A stretch of DNA of 64,000 bases from Sphingobacteriia bacterium (GTDB taxonomy: Bacteria; Bacteroidota; Bacteroidia; Chitinophagales; Chitinophagaceae): assembly GCA_947452295.1 (NCBI GenBank), contig CANGCK010000003.1, forward strand, positions 43,368 to 107,367, written 5' to 3'. This document shows, in pieces, positions 16,145-24,871 of the stretch; position 1 is the stretch's first letter; each line of letters starts with the position of its first letter. The notes under the pieces are model-generated. The model was not told where the DNA came from. It was given only the letters and a program-made list of their open reading frames with translations, and did not search any database. The translations under genes were made by a program, and so were the position numbers.

Positions 16145-16654
16145 ATGAAAAAAATATCTACCATCTTGGGCGTAGCTTTTATGAGCTTATTTATTTGCGC
16201 AGCAAATGCGCAACAACCTAGTCCGGCAACAACTGCTAAAAACACCTTGAAAAATGGCACTGTAATAACTATAAATTATAGCTCTCCTGCATTAAAGGGC
16301 AGAACAATGGGTAAAGATGTAGAGCCGATGAAGGGACAAATTTGGCGTGCAGGGGCAAATGAAGCAACCACTTTTGAATTCAGCAAGAATGTTACAATTC
16401 AAGGAAAACCAGTTCCAGCAGGGAAATACAGTTTTTTTGTGATAGATAATGGAACAGATTGGACAATCATTTTAAATAAAACATGGAAACAATGGGGTGC
16501 TTATGAGTATAAGCAAGCAGATGATGTATTACGATTTAACACTACTCCTGTAAAGTCAAATCCATCTTCAGAGCGTTTAACTTACAGCATTTCAACAGAA
16601 GGATTAATTGGTTTGAAATGGGGAACAACACAAGTTTCATTTAATGTTCAATAA
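16145..16654 (+). CDS. DUF2911 family exported protein
   Basis: The 169-residue protein carries a signal peptide (MKKISTILGVAFMSLFICAANAQ). It has the DUF2911 core: NYSSPALKGRTMGKDVEPMKGQIWRAGANEATTFEFSKNVTIQGKPVPAGKYSFF, then DWTIILNKTWKQWGAYEYKQADDVLRF. The family is widespread in Bacteroidota and has no proven function. The gene appears to be a single unit, with 56 bases upstream and 34 downstream to the next gene, so it could also be read with the DUF2452 gene. Confidence 0.85.
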   Translation: MKKISTILGVAFMSLFICAANAQQPSPATTAKNTLKNGTVITINYSSPALKGRTMGKDVEPMKGQIWRAGANEATTFEFSKNVTIQGKPVPAGKYSFFVIDNGTDWTIILNKTWKQWGAYEYKQADDVLRFNTTPVKSNPSSERLTYSISTEGLIGLKWGTTQVSFNVQ

Positions 16655-16688
16655 TCTTTCAATTGTAGACCCTATTCACAATAAATAA

Positions 16689-17477
16689 ATGGTTCAAGCA
16701 TATAACTTTTTAGCTAGTTGGCAACTTTTCCCCGAGAAATGCATTTTCGAAAATGGCATAGAACCTAAAAGTGGGAACTGTAAAATTGAAAGTATTAATA
16801 ACGGGCATGCTTTATCTATAAGTATTAATTGGGTGAGCATTGATAATGAAGCCTATTATACACAATACACATTGGTACCAGATGATACAGAAAGGGACTT
16901 TGAAGATATTGAACTTGCCGACAAAATCAAATCGAGTATATTGAATGCTTCTACTTTTCAGATATTGTTTATAAAAAACAATAGTACTGTGTTAGAAGTG
17001 GTCCATGAAATTTTACCAAATGGCTATTTAAAAGTTACACACCACGGCATTAAAAAAGACAATCAACCATTTAAAAATATTGAAATTTACCACAAGCAAA
17101 TGAGTGTGCTTCCTTACGCATCATCGGTTGCGGGGGTTGCAATAAGGCCTACTAAAGAAGGGGTGATTAAACACAAGGCATTAAGTGCAATGGAAGACCA
17201 AACCAATATGCAATTGGAACAAATTAGACAGCAAATTGAACTTTTGGCCAAACAAGCACAGGAAATTAAAAAAAGAAAGGAACTAAGTTTAATGATATAT
17301 GAAGCCAGGTTATCCTTTAAACCACAAATTGGTTATATATATCATTTATATGAAAAGCAAGATGGTACGCATATGTTATCATTGGTTGCACCGCAAGAAT
17401 GGGGTAGTTCCGGTCCTTTTAAACAATTTGTTTCATCTGTTAAATTATTGGCAGACCATACTTGGATTGAGGTTTAA
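16689..17477 (+). CDS. DUF2452-containing two-part protein, function unknown
   Basis: The 262-residue cytoplasmic protein has two parts. Residues 1-140 form an uncharacterised beta-rich domain (NFLASWQLFPEKCIFENG, YTQYTLVPDDTERDFEDIELADK). A helical linker rich in Gln follows (NMQLEQIRQQIELLAKQAQEIKKRKEL). Residues about 190-262 match DUF2452 (ARLSFKPQIGYIYHLYEKQDG, LSLVAPQEWG, LADHTWIEV). No catalytic motif or signal is visible. The role is unknown. It ends 47 bases before the DUF1569 gene. Confidence 0.7.
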   Translation: MVQAYNFLASWQLFPEKCIFENGIEPKSGNCKIESINNGHALSISINWVSIDNEAYYTQYTLVPDDTERDFEDIELADKIKSSILNASTFQILFIKNNSTVLEVVHEILPNGYLKVTHHGIKKDNQPFKNIEIYHKQMSVLPYASSVAGVAIRPTKEGVIKHKALSAMEDQTNMQLEQIRQQIELLAKQAQEIKKRKELSLMIYEARLSFKPQIGYIYHLYEKQDGTHMLSLVAPQEWGSSGPFKQFVSSVKLLADHTWIEV

Positions 17478-17524
17478 GGAATCTGCACAATAATCGATTG
17501 AATTAAATATTAAAAAAATGCATT

Positions 17525-17977
17525 ATGGCTAAGCCTTCTATTTACGATCCATCAATATACCAATCTATACGACATAGAATAGCCTCTTTAACAGTAGAAC
17601 ATACTAGAAAATGGGGTAAAATGGAATTACCTCAAATGATGGCGCATTTAAGAAAATCGTTAGAAACTGGCATCAATACAAACACGAAAAATCTCCTTAT
17701 CGGCACGTTGTTTGGGGCAATTATAAAAAAGATCGTATTTACTGAAAATCCATATAAACAAAGTTTACCAACAGCTAAAAATATGGTAATTACCAATGAT
17801 AGAAATTTTGAGGAAGAAAAAGCTAAATTACTATCAACATATGATCTTTTTTATACCAATGGAGGAGATTATGCCGCAAAAATAAAACACCCATTATTTG
17901 GTAAAATGAACGCTGGAGAATGGGGCTTTAGTCAATGGAAACATATTGAGCATCATTTACGTCAATTTGGCGTTTAG
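17525..17977 (+). CDS. DUF1569 family (DinB-like) protein
   Basis: The 150-residue protein fits DUF1569, part of the DinB/YfiT four-helix superfamily. Recognisable pieces are ELPQMMAHLRKSLETGI near the N-terminus and HPLFGKMNAGEWGFSQWKHIEHHLRQFGV at the C-terminus. Three His residues in MAHL and HIEHHL are spaced as in metal-binding members. Members are putative metal-dependent thiol transferases, but none of this subgroup is established. It is followed by a bidirectional terminator shared with icd. Confidence 0.8.
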   Translation: MAKPSIYDPSIYQSIRHRIASLTVEHTRKWGKMELPQMMAHLRKSLETGINTNTKNLLIGTLFGAIIKKIVFTENPYKQSLPTAKNMVITNDRNFEEEKAKLLSTYDLFYTNGGDYAAKIKHPLFGKMNAGEWGFSQWKHIEHHLRQFGV

Positions 17978-17992
17978 TAGTCATTTTATAAT

Positions 17993-18033
17993 AAAAACTG
18001 CCCCTTATTTAATTAAATTAAGCGGCAGTTTTT
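17993..18033. terminator. Bidirectional terminator between the DUF1569 gene and icd
   Basis: AAAAACTGCC at 17993-18002 pairs with GGCAGTTTTT at 18024-18033. Inside the loop, CTTA and TAAG can extend the stem. A-rich and T-rich flanks allow termination from both convergent genes. Confidence 0.85.
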
Positions 18034-18053
18034 GTTATAAAAGTGATTGTATA

Positions 18054-19283
18054 TTAATTCAGCTTTTTTTGTAATTCAGCATCAATTGCATCTAAAAATT
18101 CTTCAGTGTACAAATAATGTTCACCATGTTTCACTTTATTTCCATGAATACAAACAGCTAAGTCTTTGGTCATTTTTCCACTTTCTACCACTTCTACGCA
18201 AACTTTTTCTAAAGCTTCGCAGAAATCTACTAATTGCTGGTTATTGTCTAGTTTACCACGGAAAGCCAACCCTCTTGTCCATGCAAAAATAGAAGCAATA
18301 GGGTTAGTTGAAGTTGGATTACCTTTTTGGTATTCTCTGAAATGTCTGGTAACAGTTCCGTGAGCGGCTTCGGCTTCCATTACAGTACCATCTGGTGTAA
18401 CTAATGTAGATGTCATTAATCCTAAAGACCCAAATCCTTGTGCAACAGTATCGCTTTGCACATCACCATCATAATTTTTACATGCCCAAACAAAATTACC
18501 GTTCCATTTTAAAGCACTAGCAACCATATCATCGATTAATCGATGTTCATAAGTAATTCCTGCATCAGCATATGCTTGCTTAAATTCATTTTGATAAATG
18601 TCTTCAAATATATCTTTAAAACGACCATCATATTTTTTAAGGATGGTATTTTTAGTTGAAAGGTACAAAGGCCATTTTTTTAATAATGCTTGATTAAAAC
18701 AAGCCCTTGCAAAACCTTTGATACTTTCGTCGGTGTTATACATAGCCAAAGCAACACCATCTCCTTTAAAGTTGTATACTTCAAATTCTTGAACAGTTCC
18801 ATCTTCGCCTTCAAACTTAATGGTTAATTTGCCTTTTCCTTTAGTTACGAAGTCGGTAGCGCGATATTGGTCACCAAATGCATGACGACCGATACAAATT
18901 GGGGCAGTCCAGTTAGGCACCAATCTTGGTACATTGTTACAAACTATAGGCTCTCTAAATACGGTACCATCTAAAATATTGCGAATTGTGCCGTTGGGGC
19001 TCTTCCACATTTGTTTTAACTTAAATTCTTCAACACGAGCCTCATCTGGGGTAATAGTAGCACATTTGATGCCCACACCATATTGTTTAATGGCATTGGC
19101 TGCGTCTACAGTAACCTGATCATCAGTTTGGTCACGATATTCCATACCAAGATCATAATATTTAATATCAACCTCAAGGTAAGGTAGGATAAGTTTTTCC
19201 TTAATAAATTTCCAAATAATTCGGGTCATTTCATCGCCATCCAGTTCTACTACCGGGTTAGCTACTTTGATTTTCTGCGCCAT
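18054..19283 (-). CDS. icd: NADP-dependent isocitrate dehydrogenase, eukaryotic-like homodimer type
   Basis: TCA-cycle enzyme that converts isocitrate to 2-oxoglutarate with NADPH formation. The 409-residue sequence closely follows the mitochondrial/cytosolic IDH1/IDH2 type, not the E. coli Icd type: [68 protein letters not shown], and [11 protein letters not shown]. The substrate-binding Ser (KSPNGT) and Arg residues and the metal-binding Asp residues (LIDDMVA) are present. It is convergent with the DUF1569 gene and has its own -7 element upstream. Confidence 0.95.
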   Translation of the reverse strand: MAQKIKVANPVVELDGDEMTRIIWKFIKEKLILPYLEVDIKYYDLGMEYRDQTDDQVTVDAANAIKQYGVGIKCATITPDEARVEEFKLKQMWKSPNGTIRNILDGTVFREPIVCNNVPRLVPNWTAPICIGRHAFGDQYRATDFVTKGKGKLTIKFEGEDGTVQEFEVYNFKGDGVALAMYNTDESIKGFARACFNQALLKKWPLYLSTKNTILKKYDGRFKDIFEDIYQNEFKQAYADAGITYEHRLIDDMVASALKWNGNFVWACKNYDGDVQSDTVAQGFGSLGLMTSTLVTPDGTVMEAEAAHGTVTRHFREYQKGNPTSTNPIASIFAWTRGLAFRGKLDNNQQLVDFCEALEKVCVEVVESGKMTKDLAVCIHGNKVKHGEHYLYTEEFLDAIDAELQKKLN

Positions 19284-19314
19284 TCTTAGTTAATTTTAAT
19301 TGATTCAAGTATGG

Positions 19315-19322
19315 CAAATATA
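19315..19322 (-). promoter_or_regulatory. Candidate -7 element for icd
   Basis: On the minus strand this reads TATATTTG, an exact TAnnTTTG match 31 bases upstream of the icd start codon. The -33 box was not clear. Confidence 0.5.
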
Positions 19323-19348
19323 TTACATTATTTTCAGGAAAAATAGTG

Positions 19349-21232
19349 CTAAACACTTACAATCAATACAGGAATAGAAAGCCTATGACGAACGTCTTCA
19401 ATTGTTTCACCAAAAATATAGTCTTTTAACCCAGAATGGCGGTGTGCCCCCATTACCAACATATTTGCTTCAGTTTCTTGAACAATTCGAACGATTTCAT
19501 TTACTCTGTTATGAAACCCAATAATACCTTCTATTTGATATCCCATTGATTTTAATTGGTCTACGTAATTATTCATTCTTTCTTTATCTCTTCTGGTTTC
19601 AATATCGTCACTAGCTGCCTCTAAATATTTAGCAGAAACACTTTCTACAATATGAATAAGGGTATATGTCACATTTTTGTTGCCCTGAGCTAAAGCATAA
19701 GCGATTAACTTTTCATCGGCTTTAGAAAATTCCAAAGCCACCGCAATACCAGTAATTTGATTGACTTGTAAATTCTCTAGCGCAATTAGATCTCCATGCA
19801 TGCTCGATTCTCGTTGAAATTTTCTTTTCTGAAAAATTGGATAAAATGTCATGATAAAAAACAACGACAAAAATGCAGCAATAGCAAATAAGAGCAATAA
19901 CTTATTGACGAAGCTAGTGTTTGAATGAAGTAAAAGAATAGCTTCATTTGCCACTAAATTAACATTAAGGGAAATGAGAATAATGGCAATCAGCCAAGCA
20001 ATTATTTTAGTAGGCAATTTTATGGCAAATTCACCCATTGTTTTTTTATCACTAACAAAATGAATAAGGGGAATTACCGCAAAACCAAGTTGAATACTTA
20101 AAATCACCTGACTAAACACCAATAAATCATCTACTTTATCATCACCGTATATTAAAATAACCAAAATAGCAGGGACAATTGCAATTAACCTGGTGAGTAA
20201 CCTTCTCAACCAAGGATTAATCCTTAATTTTAAATAACCTTCCATAACTATTTGACCAGCAAGCGTTCCAGTTAATGTAGAACTTTGACCGGCAGCAATT
20301 AATGCGATGGCAAATAAAATGGGGGCTAATGAAGTTCCCAATAAAGGTTGGAGCAATTTATGTGCATCTTCAATTTTGGCTACCTGCGTATTTCCTGTAT
20401 GATAAAACACAGTAGCAGCTAATACGAGAATGGCAGTATTTACTAAAAAAGCTGCATTCAGTGCTATGGTGCTGTCAATTAAATTGTATTTAATCGCTTT
20501 TTTAATTCCTTTTACGGTAGGTGCAATTTTTCTGGTTTGTACTAACGCGGAATGTAAATAAAGATTATGGGGCATAACGGTGGCGCCAATGATCCCAACT
20601 GCTATGTAGAGTGCTTCGTGGTTAAGCTTTGTGGGGATGAATCCGGTCACAACTGTTGATATTGGTGGGTGTGCAATTAAAATTTGAACTAAAAAAGACA
20701 AGCCAATAATAGCCACCAACCCTATTATAAAAGCTTCCATTTTTCTAATACCATATTGTTGCAAGAGTAAAAAGAGAAACGTGTCTAATACAGTAATAGC
20801 AACACCCCAAATAATTGGCAAGCCAGTCAATAAATGAATCCCAATTGCCATACCTAGCACTTCGGCCAAATCGCAAGCAGCTATTGCCAATTCTGCCAAT
20901 AGGTATAAAAAAAAGTTAACTATTGGGGGGTAAGTTTCTCTATTTGCTTGAGCCAAATCTCTTCTTCTAACAATTCCTAACCTAACGCTTAAACTTTGTA
21001 AAAGCAATGCCATTAAATTGCTCATTAACAGCACCCAAATAAGTTGATAGCCAAACTTAGCACCTCCTTGTAAATCGGTAGCCCAATTACCAGGATCCAT
21101 ATATCCAACACTTACTAAATAAGCAGGTCCGATATATGCAAGCAACCGTTTTATTCCTTTTCTGGGCAAGGTGGTATCAACCGTTTCATGTACTTCACTG
21201 AGAGAATGTTCAGGATATAGCTTTTGTTCCAT
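19349..21232 (-). CDS. mntH: Nramp-family Mn2+/divalent metal transporter with C-terminal UspA domain
   Basis: The 627-residue protein joins an Nramp proton-coupled metal importer (about residues 30-470, 11-12 membrane segments) to a cytoplasmic universal stress protein domain (about 490-627). Nramp hallmarks are DPGNW at 46-50 and MPHNLYLHSALVQTR in segment 6, whose Met and His are metal-site residues. The UspA domain carries MGAHRHSGLKDYIFGETIE, close to the ATP-binding Gx2Gx9G(S/T) pattern, and ends in HRLSIPVLIVSV. The fusion suggests transport gated by nucleotide or stress state; that is inference. It is divergent from an orphan lipoprotein with about 130 bases between; no Mn-responsive site or riboswitch was recognised there. 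Confidence 0.9.
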   Translation of the reverse strand: MEQKLYPEHSLSEVHETVDTTLPRKGIKRLLAYIGPAYLVSVGYMDPGNWATDLQGGAKFGYQLIWVLLMSNLMALLLQSLSVRLGIVRRRDLAQANRETYPPIVNFFLYLLAELAIAACDLAEVLGMAIGIHLLTGLPIIWGVAITVLDTFLFLLLQQYGIRKMEAFIIGLVAIIGLSFLVQILIAHPPISTVVTGFIPTKLNHEALYIAVGIIGATVMPHNLYLHSALVQTRKIAPTVKGIKKAIKYNLIDSTIALNAAFLVNTAILVLAATVFYHTGNTQVAKIEDAHKLLQPLLGTSLAPILFAIALIAAGQSSTLTGTLAGQIVMEGYLKLRINPWLRRLLTRLIAIVPAILVILIYGDDKVDDLLVFSQVILSIQLGFAVIPLIHFVSDKKTMGEFAIKLPTKIIAWLIAIILISLNVNLVANEAILLLHSNTSFVNKLLLLFAIAAFLSLFFIMTFYPIFQKRKFQRESSMHGDLIALENLQVNQITGIAVALEFSKADEKLIAYALAQGNKNVTYTLIHIVESVSAKYLEAASDDIETRRDKERMNNYVDQLKSMGYQIEGIIGFHNRVNEIVRIVQETEANMLVMGAHRHSGLKDYIFGETIEDVRHRLSIPVLIVSV

Positions 21233-21361
21233 AGTATAAATCGTATTTCAAGGCACATCCAATATTAAAATAACATAAATCTAAACTGAATCTACCATCT
21301 TTTCAAACAAAATATCAATGCATTCATATTATAGCATTAATTTTATTGTAAATATGAAATA

Positions 21362-22312
21362 ATGATGAAATATATTTATGTGTTTATTCTAATTGCAGGA
21401 ATAGGCTGTAAAGAAAAAAAATTGGATTTATCTGGCGAAATGCCATTAGATAAAAAAGATTTTTATGGCATTTTCAAAACAATACCACTTCCTTATAATG
21501 TTACCGATACAAATATTGACAAATCGGCCGACAAATTAATAATTGGGATAAAAGCATTTTTGCAATTTTTTCCAGATAGTTCTTTAGAAACAATTACTGG
21601 CAAAAACCGCAAATTCATTTTAAATCCCATTGGGAAAATAGAAAAACAAAATGAACATTATTATCTATTACTGTTAACGCAACAAAAAAAGAAGAAAGTA
21701 ATTGTATTTGTAACCGACAAAAAACAGCATTACCTTTCATCAAAGGAATTATTAACCAATGAAGACAAGGATGAATATTTACATGCGTTATCAATTAATA
21801 AAGAGCCAACTTTTTTATTAAGTAAAGAAAAAAATGGCAAGGATAACATAACTGCTTTTACCAGAACGGGTTGGGCATATAATGAGGGTAGTTTTATGGT
21901 AGTGGTAAATGATTCTAATGAAGATCCGGCGAAAACGGCTGTAGTAAACCCGATAGATACCTTTCAACAAGTTAATAAATATAGTGGTGATTATATAAAA
22001 GACAAGAAAAATTACCTTTCCATAAGAGATGGAAAAAATGCGGATCATTATATATTCTTCATTCATTTTGAAAAGAATGAAGGATCCTGTAATGGAGAAT
22101 TAAAAGGTGAATTAAAAATGAAATCACCGGTTAATGGGATTTTTTCAGAAAATGGGGATCCTTGCTTTATTGATTTTACTTTTGAGGGAAGTCATTTGGT
22201 GATCAAAGAAAAAGGAAGTTGTGGCAATCATAGAGGTATTAAGTGTTATTTTAATGATGAATACAATCGGCTAAAAAAAGTTGCAAAAAAATCACAAAAA
22301 ACAAACAAGTAA
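21362..22312 (+). CDS. Orphan lipoprotein, function unknown
   Basis: The 316-residue product has a lipoprotein signal with lipobox IAGIGC (Cys16), then a charged linker. No known family was recognised. The body is rich in Lys/Asp/Glu and beta-type sequence (YYLLLLTQQKKKKVIVFVTDKKQ). The C-terminal quarter has a possible disulfide set with four Cys residues (GSCNGELKGELKM, GDPCFIDFTF, GSCGNHRGIKCYF), resembling small calycin-like or lipocalin-like repeats, but this is weak. The start is either of two adjacent ATGs at 21362 and 21365. It stands alone between the metal transporter (divergent) and the phosphorylase homologue. Confidence 0.7.
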   Translation: MMKYIYVFILIAGIGCKEKKLDLSGEMPLDKKDFYGIFKTIPLPYNVTDTNIDKSADKLIIGIKAFLQFFPDSSLETITGKNRKFILNPIGKIEKQNEHYYLLLLTQQKKKKVIVFVTDKKQHYLSSKELLTNEDKDEYLHALSINKEPTFLLSKEKNGKDNITAFTRTGWAYNEGSFMVVVNDSNEDPAKTAVVNPIDTFQQVNKYSGDYIKDKKNYLSIRDGKNADHYIFFIHFEKNEGSCNGELKGELKMKSPVNGIFSENGDPCFIDFTFEGSHLVIKEKGSCGNHRGIKCYFNDEYNRLKKVAKKSQKTNK

Positions 22313-22413
22313 CGTTTGCGGAAGCTTTGATTGGGTATTTTACTGTGTAATAATTACATATTCTTATAAATACTCTTATATTGCGATTAGAATAGCTAAT
22401 TAAACAAGTAATT

Positions 22414-24066
22414 ATGGACTTTAGAAATTATCAGGTTCCCTATCAAATTAATGATCAGTATGCAAAAAAAGCGGCTTATTTCTCTATGGAATTTGCTATC
22501 CATCAACCATTAAAAATTTACAGTGGTGGATTGGGTTTTTTAGCAGGTTCACACCTTAGAAGTGCATATGAATTACGCCAAAATATGATCGGTATTGGGA
22601 TATTATGGAAATATGGTTATTACGATCAGGCTCGTAATCAAGATCAAACATTGCAGGTTACTTTCATGGAAAAGATATATAGTTTCTTGGAAGATACTGG
22701 TATAAAGTTTCAAATTGCTATTCATGAACATCCAGTATGGGTTAAAGCATATTACCTTAATCCACAAACTTTTAATAGTGCTCCTTTGTTTTTATTGAGT
22801 ACTGATTTACCTGAAAATGATTATGTATCACAAACAATTACACACCGTTTATATGATGCCAATGTAGCTACAAAAGTTGCTCAGTTTATATTACTAGGTG
22901 TAGGTGGTGCAAAGTTAATTGACGAATTAGGGTTTAATCCGGATGTGTATCATCTGAATGAAGCACATGGCATTTCTTCAGCTTTTTATTTGTTGGATAA
23001 ATATAAATCGGCTGATAAAGTTAAAGAACGTTTAGTATTTACAACCCATACTCCAGAAGAAGCGGGTAATGAAAAACATGATATTTATTTATGCCACAAA
23101 ATGAGTTATTTCTGTGGAATGAGTGTAGACGAGGTGAGAAAACTTACGGGTATTCATGATGATCAGTTTAACCATTCATTGGCTGCTTTACGTTTTGCAC
23201 GCAAGGCCAATGGAGTATCTGCATTACATGGTGTTGTAAGTAGAGAAATGTGGAAGAACTATGAAGGCATATGTCCGATAACATCTATTACAAACGCTCA
23301 AAACTGGCGTTATTGGGCTGATAAGCAGATGTATAAGGCAATGGAGGATAGCAACGATGCACTTTATGATGATAGAAAAAAATACTTAAAGAAGCGTGCA
23401 TTTGAAATAGTAGCAGATCAAACCGGAAAATTATTTGACCCTAATGTATTAACCATCGTTTGGGCCAGAAGATTTGCCGGATATAAGCGAGCAGACATGC
23501 TTACTTATGATATGGAGCGTTTTGAAAGATTGCTAAAAAACACTAAATACCCTGTTCAAATAATTTGGGCTGGTAAAGCATATCCAGTGGATTATCCCGC
23601 CATTTCTCAATTCAATAATCTGGTACAAATCAGTAAGAATTACAAAAATGTTGCTGTATTAGTAGGGTACGAATTGGGATTGAGTAAGCGTTTAAAACAA
23701 GCATCAGATGTTTGGTTAAACAACCCACGAGTTCCAAGAGAAGCATCTGGTACAAGTGGCATGACTGCTGCCATGAATGGCGCGGTAAACTTTTCTACAG
23801 ATGATGGATGGATACCAGAATTCATTAATCATGGCAATAATGGATTTGTGGTACCTAAAGCGGATTATGAAAACATGTCGCAGCACGACCAAGATGAATA
23901 TGATTTGAATAAAGTATACGAAATTTTGGAGCAACAAATTATCCCAATGTATTATGAAAATCATGACACTTGGAGACAAATCATGAAAAACGGGATGCGT
24001 GATGTACGCTTTCAATTCGACAGTAACAGAATGGCACATGAGTACTACGAAATCATGTACAAATAA
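22414..24066 (+). CDS. Alpha-glucan phosphorylase-like GT35 protein lacking the PLP lysine
   Basis: The 550-residue sequence belongs to the short GT35 alpha-glucan phosphorylase group: AAYFSMEFAIHQPLKIYSGGLGFLAG at the N-terminus, VYHLNEAHGISS, ARRFAGYKRADM, and NNPRVPREASGTSGM near the C-terminus. In characterised phosphorylases the motif reads GTSGMK, and this Lys forms the Schiff base with PLP. Here codon 23764-23766 (residue 451) is ACT, giving GTSGMTAAMNG. Without that Lys, normal phosphorolysis is doubtful. The protein may be a glycogen-binding or regulatory paralogue, or may work by another route. The gene is monocistronic and ends in a terminator. Family call is firm, activity uncertain, so no symbol is given. 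Confidence 0.82.
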   Translation: MDFRNYQVPYQINDQYAKKAAYFSMEFAIHQPLKIYSGGLGFLAGSHLRSAYELRQNMIGIGILWKYGYYDQARNQDQTLQVTFMEKIYSFLEDTGIKFQIAIHEHPVWVKAYYLNPQTFNSAPLFLLSTDLPENDYVSQTITHRLYDANVATKVAQFILLGVGGAKLIDELGFNPDVYHLNEAHGISSAFYLLDKYKSADKVKERLVFTTHTPEEAGNEKHDIYLCHKMSYFCGMSVDEVRKLTGIHDDQFNHSLAALRFARKANGVSALHGVVSREMWKNYEGICPITSITNAQNWRYWADKQMYKAMEDSNDALYDDRKKYLKKRAFEIVADQTGKLFDPNVLTIVWARRFAGYKRADMLTYDMERFERLLKNTKYPVQIIWAGKAYPVDYPAISQFNNLVQISKNYKNVAVLVGYELGLSKRLKQASDVWLNNPRVPREASGTSGMTAAMNGAVNFSTDDGWIPEFINHGNNGFVVPKADYENMSQHDQDEYDLNKVYEILEQQIIPMYYENHDTWRQIMKNGMRDVRFQFDSNRMAHEYYEIMYK

Positions 24067-24087
24067 ATAATTTTAAGTAATCCCCTT

Positions 24088-24116
24088 AAAATGCCCTCTT
24101 TAATAGAGGGTATTTT
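24088..24116 (+). terminator. Intrinsic terminator after the phosphorylase homologue
   Basis: AAAATGCCCTC pairs with GAGGGTATTTT (one G-T pair) around a 7-base loop, followed by ATTTTA. It starts 22 bases past the stop codon. Confidence 0.75.
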
Positions 24117-24138
24117 ATTTTACCCAACTTTTTCGCAT

Positions 24139-24146
24139 TAATTTTG
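24139..24146 (+). promoter_or_regulatory. Candidate -7 element for ubiX
   Basis: TAATTTTG is an exact TAnnTTTG match only 10 bases ahead of the ubiX ATG at 24157, so the mRNA leader would be about 6-7 bases. It follows the preceding terminator directly. Confidence 0.5.
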
Positions 24147-24156
24147 TAATCTTAGT

Positions 24157-24717
24157 ATGTCTAATAAAATTGTTATAGCTATTACAGGTGCAAGCGGTTC
24201 AATATATGCGAAGCTGTTGCTCGACAAATTGCTTTCGCTGCAAGATCAATATGACAATATTGGTATAGTAATGAGTAACAATGCCCAAGATGTTTGGAGA
24301 ACAGAATTGGGAGACAGCTCATACGAAGCGTATCCTTTTACGTTTTTCAAGAAAACAGACTTTACCGCTCCATTTGCATCTGGTTCAGCTCAATACAATA
24401 CAATGATTGTAGTACCATGTAGTATGGGTACACTAGGAAGGATTGCAGCTGGTGTAAGTGATGACCTAGTAACGCGAGCTGCTGATGTGATTTTAAAGGA
24501 ACGCAGAAAATTGATATTGATGATTCGAGAAACGCCTTACAATTTAATTCACATTAAAAATATGGAAACTGTTACATTAGCTGGCGGAATTATTTGCCCT
24601 GCCACTCCTTCATTTTACAGTTTACCGAAAACAATTGAAGAATTAGCCAATACTGTAGTAGAAAGGGTATTAGACATTGCCGGCTTTAAGTTCAACAGCT
24701 ACAAATGGAATGAATAA
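24157..24717 (+). CDS. ubiX: Flavin prenyltransferase UbiX
   Basis: Attaches a dimethylallyl group to FMN to make the prenylated-FMN cofactor of UbiD-type decarboxylases. The 186-residue length fits. Motifs: ITGASGSIYAKLLLDKL (flavin-binding loop), VVPCSMGTLGRIAAGVSDDLVTRAADV, LILMIRETPYNLIHIKNM, and GGIICPATPSFYS. No ubiD partner is adjacent, so the partner must lie elsewhere. The gene is monocistronic and flanked by terminators on both sides, with a very short predicted leader. Confidence 0.95.
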   Translation: MSNKIVIAITGASGSIYAKLLLDKLLSLQDQYDNIGIVMSNNAQDVWRTELGDSSYEAYPFTFFKKTDFTAPFASGSAQYNTMIVVPCSMGTLGRIAAGVSDDLVTRAADVILKERRKLILMIRETPYNLIHIKNMETVTLAGGIICPATPSFYSLPKTIEELANTVVERVLDIAGFKFNSYKWNE

Positions 24718-24807
24718 TTTAGATAAGATATACTACTTAAAAATGGTTGGTAAAAACCGATTAAATGCATCAATGTAATAGCTTTTACCCCCATCACCCT
24801 ATTTCAA

Positions 24808-24852
24808 AAAAAAAGATCCCGCTAATATTTTAAGTTAGCGGGATCTTTTTTT
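24808..24852. terminator. Bidirectional terminator between ubiX and clpC
   Basis: An 18-bp stem with core GATCCCGCTAA/TTAGCGGGATC, a 9-base loop, and A7/T7 flanks. It serves the convergent ubiX and clpC genes. Confidence 0.9.
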
Positions 24853-24871
24853 AATAAGTACTGTATATAGA

